A DNA stretch of 64,000 nucleotides from Strongylocentrotus droebachiensis (Eukaryota > Echinodermata > Echinoidea > Camarodonta > Strongylocentrotidae), in assembly GCA_035222895.1 (NCBI GenBank), contig JAVYIG010000309.1:434001-498000 (forward strand), written 5' to 3'. Shown piece after piece: positions 53,366 through 62,300 of the stretch. The notes under the pieces were generated by a model, which was not told the DNA's origin, searched no databases, and saw nothing but the letters and a program-made list of their open reading frames with translations. Both the position numbers and the translations under genes were made by a program. Within the stretch, counting starts at the first letter, position 1. Every line of letters begins with the position of its first letter.

Positions 53366-56300
53366 TGAGGGGGGGAGGGGTTCTGTTTCAAAGTTGTTAC
53401 AGTTTCTATGGAACCATGGAAATGTCTTAATCTATAATGCTACTGCTTGTTGTTTTATTACCTTAAAAAACCTCTTCTTTATATATCCCATCGCTGATTT
53501 ATAGACTGGACAGCCAGGCTCATCAGGGAGAGATTTCATTCATGTTGCTGATATCAACGCAGAAGATGTGTTCAGAGACATACCTCTGAGGAGAAGAAGA
53601 GGTGAGATGATAGAAGTGATGATGATTGGCATGGTGATGGGGGTGATAATAATGAGGATGGTAATGGTGGTGTGGTAATGATAATGATGATGATGATGAT
53701 GATGATGATGATTGTGGGCATAATTGTGATGATGATGCTTGTAATGATAATTGTGATGATGATTGGGGTAAGGATGATGTTGGTGATGATTTTTATGTTT
53801 ATGGGGATGATGGGAGTGGTTGTGATGATGATGTGATGATGATATCAATGTAAAGGATGTATTCAGGGATATACCTCAACATACTGACTCTAAGGACTAC
53901 AGAGGGAGAAGAAGAAGAGATGAGATGTTTGAAATATTGATGATAAACTGTGTTTAAAAGTTATTTCAATTAACCTCATAATCCATTCTTTTCTCCCCAA
54001 ATTCCAGAGGATGATGACTACCAGCATCCCGAGAAAGATGGCTCACCCAGAAGATCACCCGGTGAGAAGGAAGCCAAGAGGAGGAGAGAAGATGGTGCAC
54101 ATGATACCAGTGCTGACCAGGAGGAGGACGAGGACCAAGCAACCATAGCAGAGCTTCACTACAACTCCCTCTTCCACCGAGATGCGGTCCCTGCCGATGG
54201 TCTTGCTCTGCTGGAGGATGGGGAGGAGGAGATGGACGGAGCCGAGAGGAGGAAGAGGATTGGTGATGAGGTGACGAGGAAACTGCTGGAGGCAAAGCTG
54301 GATAAAGCAGAGTGAGTTTATAAATCTAGTTGATGAATTAAAATAATCTGCTATTAAAGCCTGTCTGCACTACTTGTAGCTACTTGCGCCCTCTATATAG
54401 CCAATAATGTCTAAGTGGTGACCATTGATCCCCCATGGTCCCCTTTTTCTTATGTTAATTGAGAGCTGATTTGATGAGATAACCACCTGCCAGTTATCAG
54501 CAGGGAGGTCTAATCCCTCCTGGCCAAACTAGTGCAGACAGGATTTAACAAAGCTGTAGGTGTTGTGCTAAACAAGGCAAAATCATTCTGTTTTTTCCAG
54601 ATCAAAGTTTGTAAGGCATCCACAGCTTACAATATATGTTTGAGTGAATAATTATTTAATGTTGGACCATCATTCAAACGATAGAATAAATGGATGATTT
54701 TGTTTTTAAAGTTGACAGGGAGGTAAAGCCATATGCAGTTTAACTCTGTAAATATACCTCTTATACTTTTTCCAAATGACACCATTTAGTTACCAAACCT
54801 TTACTGAATTTTATCATCTGCCAAGAGCCAGAAGGGTGTCATATACAGTCAAACCTGCTTTAGTGACCACCTGTCTACAAAGACCTCATTTTTTTGTTTC
54901 CCGTGGGTGGTCTTTATAGACAGGTTTTTACTGTGAATGTAAATTATGAGTTAACATTTTTTGACATTTGGCAGGTGATTATTAAAGCATTAATGAAATG
55001 ATCTTTCTATCGATTAAACAATTCAATTAAGATTGTGTGTTTACCAATATTACTCCAGGAGAGGAATGAAAATTGCGTCAGAGATTGGCTCATCTCGTAA
55101 CCAATCCAAGGATCGCATCCAGCATCAGCTAGCCCAGATGAATGAGAGATTAGGAGCTATTGATGAGGTCTCCCAATCCATGCAGAGAGATTTCAATAAT
55201 ACCAAACTGGTAAGCTGCTTTTCACTTCATAGGTTGCTTGTCATCCTAATAAATATTAACTACAGTTTCGCAAGTATTTTGATTTAAGGCATTGTCTAAC
55301 AATGTTTCCAGTTCTTCAAATCTGAGATGCATGGCCCTACGTGTATATGGTGTAAAGAATTGCGCTTCAAAATGATTATGAAGTGCCTCAAAAAAGTAAA
55401 AATCTTTAAGTGACCGGTTTTACCGTACCGGGTACTCATTTTCCCTAATAGACTGTGGTGATTATAAAAACGTTTTTTGAAATTTCAATCTCCAATCATA
55501 AATATCTTGATAATCAGACAGGCGATCAGCTTGTAAAAATCATGGGATTCCTGACTGACCTAAAGGTTTATAATTAGGATTGCAGCGTGAGCTAAATCCA
55601 GGATTTCGCTTAGAATCTGAGGCAAAGGTACCCAATCCCTTTTAACCTGCTATTTGTTTTGGTATACAATTCAATGGTGATAAAAGTCTAAGTGGTCAAG
55701 AAGAACACATTTCCTTATTTATAATTTTCTCATTTTGGTTAAATCTACATGTGTGTTACTAGAACACAACTCCTGTAGATTTACTCCAGATTGATTGCAT
55801 TTTTCAAGAGATATATGTTCATATTTCCACGGCCACCAGTGCATCGTCAGTCATGTTAGTCTAGTAACTAATAGCGCTAGGAAACTAATATGTTTACATT
55901 TGTTTTCCAGGTTTATTGACTACACTTTGTTTACATTTCCCAAAGTTAGTGCAAACAGAAATTTTAATATTTCTACCTGCTCCAAAATGAGCAATGAAAT
56001 CATTATTTAAGTATGAAGAGATATATTTGGGTGAATTAAAATGCAGCCTGCCCACCCCCCCCCCCCCCCCCCTCCCCATTTTCAAAAAGTTTTGTACGGA
56101 CCTGCACAAGATCATACCTAAAATGCAAAGATAAATATTTGCTATGTGAACATTGTATGGCAGTGTTTTATTTGCCAATAAAACTGTCATAAAAATGAAA
56201 GCATTTAGGGTGCGGCATTCCTTGCTTGTTCAAAGTCCCGAGGCCAAACCCTAATGAGTGTTATTTAAATAGCTGGCAACTGGTATGGTGAGTTGTTGAA

Positions 56301-59300
56301 TTATGAAAAAAATAATACATAGCAACACATCTTCATGGACTTTCATGGACTACACACTAACCTTACAGTGTAAATTGTTACAGATCCTACAATTCAGGCA
56401 GGGGTCTTCACAGATTACACATATCCTGTTGGTATTAGTCTGTTTTATAGCAGTTCATATGTTTGCAATATTGGAAATGCGTACAAATTTCTGAAGTAAG
56501 TAGGAATTAAATTATTCTCTAAAAAATTATTTCTCTATTAGAAATGACTAATCCATAGTCTTCATCAAGTCTTACGTGTAAGATTTTGTGTAAGATTTGT
56601 CTGTAATGTGCTTGCTATACAAGTCTGACTCATATCATCATCTTGTTATTGCCAATATTTTCTCTTTTTCTTTTTTTCTTCTCTTTAGCTGCTTCACACC
56701 GTTGAGAACCTGTCAGAAGCCATGGCCCAGGGACCAGCCGACGCAAGGTCAAGACCAGACTACTCCCTAAAAGACTACAAAGGACCCAAGACTGATGCGA
56801 GCCCCAATACCCCACCTCCTTCATCCGATCATCGCCATGGTGATAAAGATGCTCGGCAGAAAGATGAGAGAAGAAAGAATGAGGCTAGGAAGGATGATGA
56901 GCAGAGGGATGTAAACATTCAAGAAGAGGAGAAAAATGAGGAGGATGAGGAGGAAGAAAGAGAGGAAGAAAAGGAGGAGGATAATGAAAGGTATGTATCC
57001 CATCTAATGTTAACATATCACCGGTGAAATGAGATTATTACATTTAAAAAAAAAGGTTGTCTTACAGATCAAAGAAATACCATTTCTAAAATGCAGGATG
57101 CAGGATATGTGATCATGTTGTACTGGATTTTATATGGACTGGTACAAATATCTGTAAGATAGAGAGTAGTTCAGAGATTTTAAAAGCTCAATGATATTCT
57201 AAGAATAAAAGTGATAATCTCAAAGCCCCTTAGACTAATATGATATGATGGATAACATGTCATATGGATCTCAGTATGAAACAAGATATACTTTATAAGC
57301 AAACCTGATTTCCCATTTCTTTGCTGGTCATTGAATCAAGAAAGAGACAGAAAAGGTAAACGTAATAAAAAATAATAGTAATAACATACAGTACACAAAA
57401 TGAAAAGAAGAAAAATAAAATGCTTTGTATTTGAATTTTAAACAAAACCTACTGATTTATTTGGTTTTGATGATACATTTTTTTTCTTTGAACAGGACAT
57501 TAATGACGGAAGGAGACTTGACCCTTGGTATCTCTGGTATCAGTGGGGTCAGTGACATCATTGCGGAGGTCATCGCCGGGGACGATGTGGACGTTGACGA
57601 GTTTGGACTCACAGAACGGCAGAAGAGAGCTGCCAGGAAGCGCGTTCAGAATAGGTACATGTAAGCTCATGAATCATGAAGTATAGAATTACAACTTACA
57701 GTTGATATCAATTGCAACTTATTTGCAATTGCTATTGAGATAGGAGACTGCAAACTTGCGATTAATTGGAGGACTTGCGATCGATTTGGATCAATCGCAA
57801 CTCTTTGTAAGACAGGGCCCTGAATGATAGTTAATATGTTACATGAATGGTTGATTTGAGTTAACATACTGTTCTCCTTTATCACTTCTAACACTCAATC
57901 AAAACTGTGTATAATTTACAAGTTCCTGTGAAACAAGCGTTATTGGATGGTCTTTAAAACTTTGTAACGTGTCTCTGTTTTGCTCAATAGGCCATAAAGC
58001 TGCTCATCATGCAATGTAGAGATCTTTTGGAATGATTGATTAGTGATTTGTTCATTCTTGTGCTCATTCATTACTTGAGAAATTACTTTAATGACTTCTC
58101 ATATATTTTGTGATTTATTGACAATATGGGGAGGACTTCATTAAAGGCCTGATTTATTGATCTGATTGTTCAGTAGTTGATACATGTATGCATTCCTTTA
58201 TAGCTAATATATGTGAAAAAAATGATATCTTCTAGAACACTTCATCACACACGCTTCTCTCAATCTTTCCTAGGCACGACAGCTTCAATGAAGAGGACTT
58301 GGCTGACATACCCCTCACCAGCCTGACGGACAGACAACTCCGGCAGCTCCTCTCCCCACGATCAGCCGCCTCCCCTGAGGAGAAGACCAAACCCTGGCCC
58401 TTCGCTGCCAAGCCTGAGGGACGTTCTACAGAGGAACGACAGAAGATCAAGGAGTGGATGGAGAGAAAGAGAGCACAGCACATAGAGGAGTATAAGATGA
58501 AGAGGGGAGAGAAGATAGAGAGGGAGCACAAGCCGTTCAGACAGAAAGGCGACTCTTTGAAGCAGGTATGTAGTGGGGCAAGAATAATTGAATTCTTTTC
58601 TCCGTCAACTCGTTGTAAATGAGGGCTTGTATTAAACAAATAATCTATAATCAGAAATCAAAGTGTATATTATGATAAGAAAGGTTCCTTGTGGAATTGA
58701 ATTCAAAAGGTGGTACAGTCAAACCTGTATATAGCGACCACCCAAGGGAAACATAAAAAGTGGCCTTTGTAGACAGGTTCCTTTAGTAAATGATTCTATG
58801 AGAAACCATTTTCAAGGGAAACAACAAATGTGGCCTTTGTAGACAGGTGGTCACTAAAGCAGGTTTGACTGCAGTAGTAATGATGTATTATTTTACAGTA
58901 TGTTTGGCACAATGTTCATTTGAATTTTGAGTTGTTTTAGTTTTTTGTCTACCCATGATTTACATCTAACCTTCTCATCCAATGTAGATCGCTAAACCCA
59001 TTTAAAGAATTTCGTCCTACCCAATTTTCTTTTAGGATATGGGGATCAGGAGGAAAAAATAATAAAGTGGCAGGAGGAATGCTGGGTATTGGCATAATGA
59101 TGCTTGCTGTTCTCTCCAAATGTGACAGATTGATGCATGGAATGCTTCATTTCTTTATTTATATTTCTGCACATTCGATTTCCCTACTTAAAAGCTGGAC
59201 TGCACTGCACTGCACTGCTTGTAGCTACTTGCGCCCTCTTTATAGCCGACGATGCCTAAGCGGTACCCGTTGATCGCCCATGGTCCCCTTTTTCTTATTT

Positions 59301-62300
59301 TAATTGAACACTGATTTGATGAGATAACCACCTGCCAGTGACCACGCAGGGAGGCCTCATCCCTCCTGGCCAAACTAGTGCAGATAGGCTTTAATAATAG
59401 ACTAATGTTTCATGTCTATCTTCCTTTACAGTATATCATCATACTATAAAATGCTTTTTCATTTGATTCACTGTTTAGATTCCAACATCAACCAAAGAAA
59501 TCAGAAGAGCAGAAGAAGAGAAGAAGACAAAGAAACAGTAAGTAATCTTAGTGATTTTCTGATCATCAAGACATTCTTAAAACTTAATCAGTTATTGTCT
59601 CAGTCTTTCCTAAGAGTGCTATTTCTGAAATTTGATTTTTAGTTTACACACACTTTGGTCAAATATTCATTTCAGCTATATTGTTTATGTCCATCTCTCT
59701 TTATACAGAATCAAGACTCGAGATTACCATGAGGATAGAATAGCTCAGGCTAAGGATCTCATGGGACAGATCTTTGAGGACAAGCCCAGCCTTCCTCCAA
59801 GACCCTTGATAGAGCCGCGGAAAGACCGCTCCGACAAGCTGAGAAAGCAAGCAACATCTTCAATGCGAGGCACAGCTACTCCAACAGCCAGACATACTCA
59901 ACAACCATCATCAAGAGCGGCAGCCACTCCACAACCATCAGTAAGAACTGCTGCAACACCGCAACCCAGAACTGGTGCCGACTCCAGGATGTCATCAACT
60001 CGGCTACTGGGTGATAGAAGCAATGTGGTGAGGAATGATGGGCGAGGTCAACAAAGTGGAAGGCCACTGCCCAAGGGGACCTACATGTTCATCGACAGTG
60101 AGGCCTACAGAGGTCCTGCAGCGGAAGACATCAGACGTGCTGATGATCATGGACACCACCAAGAGAGAGGACAGGTTGAGGATCGGCGATGGGAGCATCC
60201 TGCCTACAGGGGTAGCACTGACAGGAGGCCACCACGAAGCTCACTTCGGGCAAGCATGGAACGCTCTGTCCAGTTTGCAGACCCTAGACGGTCAAGCGAG
60301 GAAGACCTGCAGCTGGTGCTTGCGGAAATGTCTGACCTAGTCACACCACGTAGTGATGATGATGATGATGATGATGATGACCAGGAGAACGCTGGCAGCC
60401 ATCAAGAGCTCGAGTCTGCACCTGGGACATACCATAAACCCAAAGCGTTCACGGATGTTGTCCGGGTACAGAGACCAGAGGCCACCAGGAAGAGGGAGGG
60501 AACTCCAAGGAAAGCAAAGACATACACTGATATGCTGCAGGAGATGAAGGCTGAAGTCAGTTCCAGTAGAGCACCATCATCTGTCAAGTCGAAGCAACGA
60601 TTGTACGGTAAGCACTTTTAAATAATAGATATACTCCACATGTTTTATGATTTGTGTCGAATACTAATTTAAACTGATAATATTCCCCACCCCCCAATAA
60701 CAAAAATAGAAAAGAAACAAATGTTGGAAACAGCATGCATAAGGTTCTGGCTACAACCATTTGAGAGTCCAATTTCAATTTTAATTAATTATTCCAATGA
60801 TGAATATGAATGTGAAATAAATTCACTGTGCTGGTAATTGTTTCTGCTGTAGAAAAATTACCTTATCCAAACCGTCAGTCCAAACGTGCTGTACTGCAAC
60901 AGTCAAATTCTTCTGAATCATTTTCAGCCTTGGCACAAAAAGCATTTTCTAGCCAGTTTACTCACAGAATATTCAGCATTGGTTTATTTTACTGTTATCA
61001 TTTCAGGCTCCACAAGATTACCAGGGTGGAATAAGAACAGAAAGCAGTACACAAAGACACCCAAGACATACACAGAGAGGCTAGCAGAGATGAGAGGCGC
61101 CAAAGGCAGTGGGGGTCAGGGCACACGATTGGTCCAGAGGCAGAAACCCAGACCTAGTCAACAAGAGAGACCAGGCACAGGTGATTTAACAAATTCTAAA
61201 GAGAACTAGGTTAATGCTAAATATATTACTCATTGCGGATATAGTATCGAAAATAATATCGCTAGTGATATTCGTTTGTCTCGCAATGTGGTCAATAAGG
61301 AATCTAAAAGTTCACGACGTTTTGTGTGCATCTGCAACACTTCATCTGGTGATAATAACTACTGTAAGCAAGGGTCTTTTATACTCTACGGGAGGACTGG
61401 CGGAGCGGTCCATAATTTGATCGATAATTGGAACAATAACGCACAATGCCTATTGGTCGACGCACACGGTGATCGACCAATCACCAGGCCGCTGGATTCG
61501 GCCGCTGGATTCGGCCGCTGGTTCGGCTAATGCACCAGGCCTATTGGCCGACGCATACGGTACTCAACCAATCAACGGGCCGCTGGCTCGGACCGTCTGC
61601 TGAATGGAATCGACCGGTGTTGGCTGGCAGGACGGCGAGTGTCATGGCGGCGTATCGTCCGCATCCAAAATTCGGGGATATCGATCCCGTTGTCTCTGTT
61701 GAAATTATTAGGATTGAGACGGATATTGATAGCTTCTTTCACCCTCCGTGTATACCAATGCCGTTCCTGGGAAAGGCACTGAACCCCGTCCCAGTCTGGT
61801 TGATGCTGGTTATCCCAAGCATGTTCGGCTACGACTGAGTTGTCAGTTCGACGGAGTCTGACGTCCCTCTTATGCTCAGTGATTCTTTCTTTTATCGGAC
61901 GGGCAGTTTCACTGATGTAGGATCTATCACATCCTTTACAAGGGATGTTGTACACAATGCCGTCCCGTCTATGTGGAGGAATTGGATCCTTGGGGCGTGT
62001 AAGTTGTTGACGTAGGGTGGTATCTGATCTGAAAACCGTTCGAATGCCATGGCTCTCTAGGCGGCGCTTGAGTTGTTGGGAGACCCCATCAATGTATGGC
62101 AAGACTGTAAAAGTCCTGGTGATTGGTCGATCACCGTGTGCGTCGACCAATAGGCATTGTGCGTTATTGTTCCAATTATCGATCGAATTATGGACCGCTC
62201 CGCCGGTCCTCCCGTAGAGTATAAAAGACCCTTGCTTACAGTAGTTATTATCACCAGATGAAGTGTTGCAGATGCACACGAAACGTCGTGAACTTTTAGA

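Larger units (their letters stand above)
53602..54007 (+). other. CPLANE1 intron 16
   Basis: Filled by a GAT/GATG minisatellite (about 53610-53840) and a dead duplicate of the end of exon 16 (53841-53919). The last 85 bp carry the acceptor of exon 17. Confidence 0.8.
54312..55058 (+). other. CPLANE1 intron 17
   Basis: Holds a complete TTAA MITE (54358-54544) and a short TACAGTCAAACC-family MITE (54844-54935). The rest is AT-rich. Confidence 0.75.
58566..59478 (+). other. CPLANE1 intron 21
   Basis: Two MITEs (58714-58876 and 59192-59390) occupy 40 percent of it. The remainder is AT-rich. Confidence 0.75.

Noticed and set aside
53540..53848. His-rich minus-strand open frame of 102 codons
   Set aside because: Reverse reading of the GAT minisatellite and exon 16.
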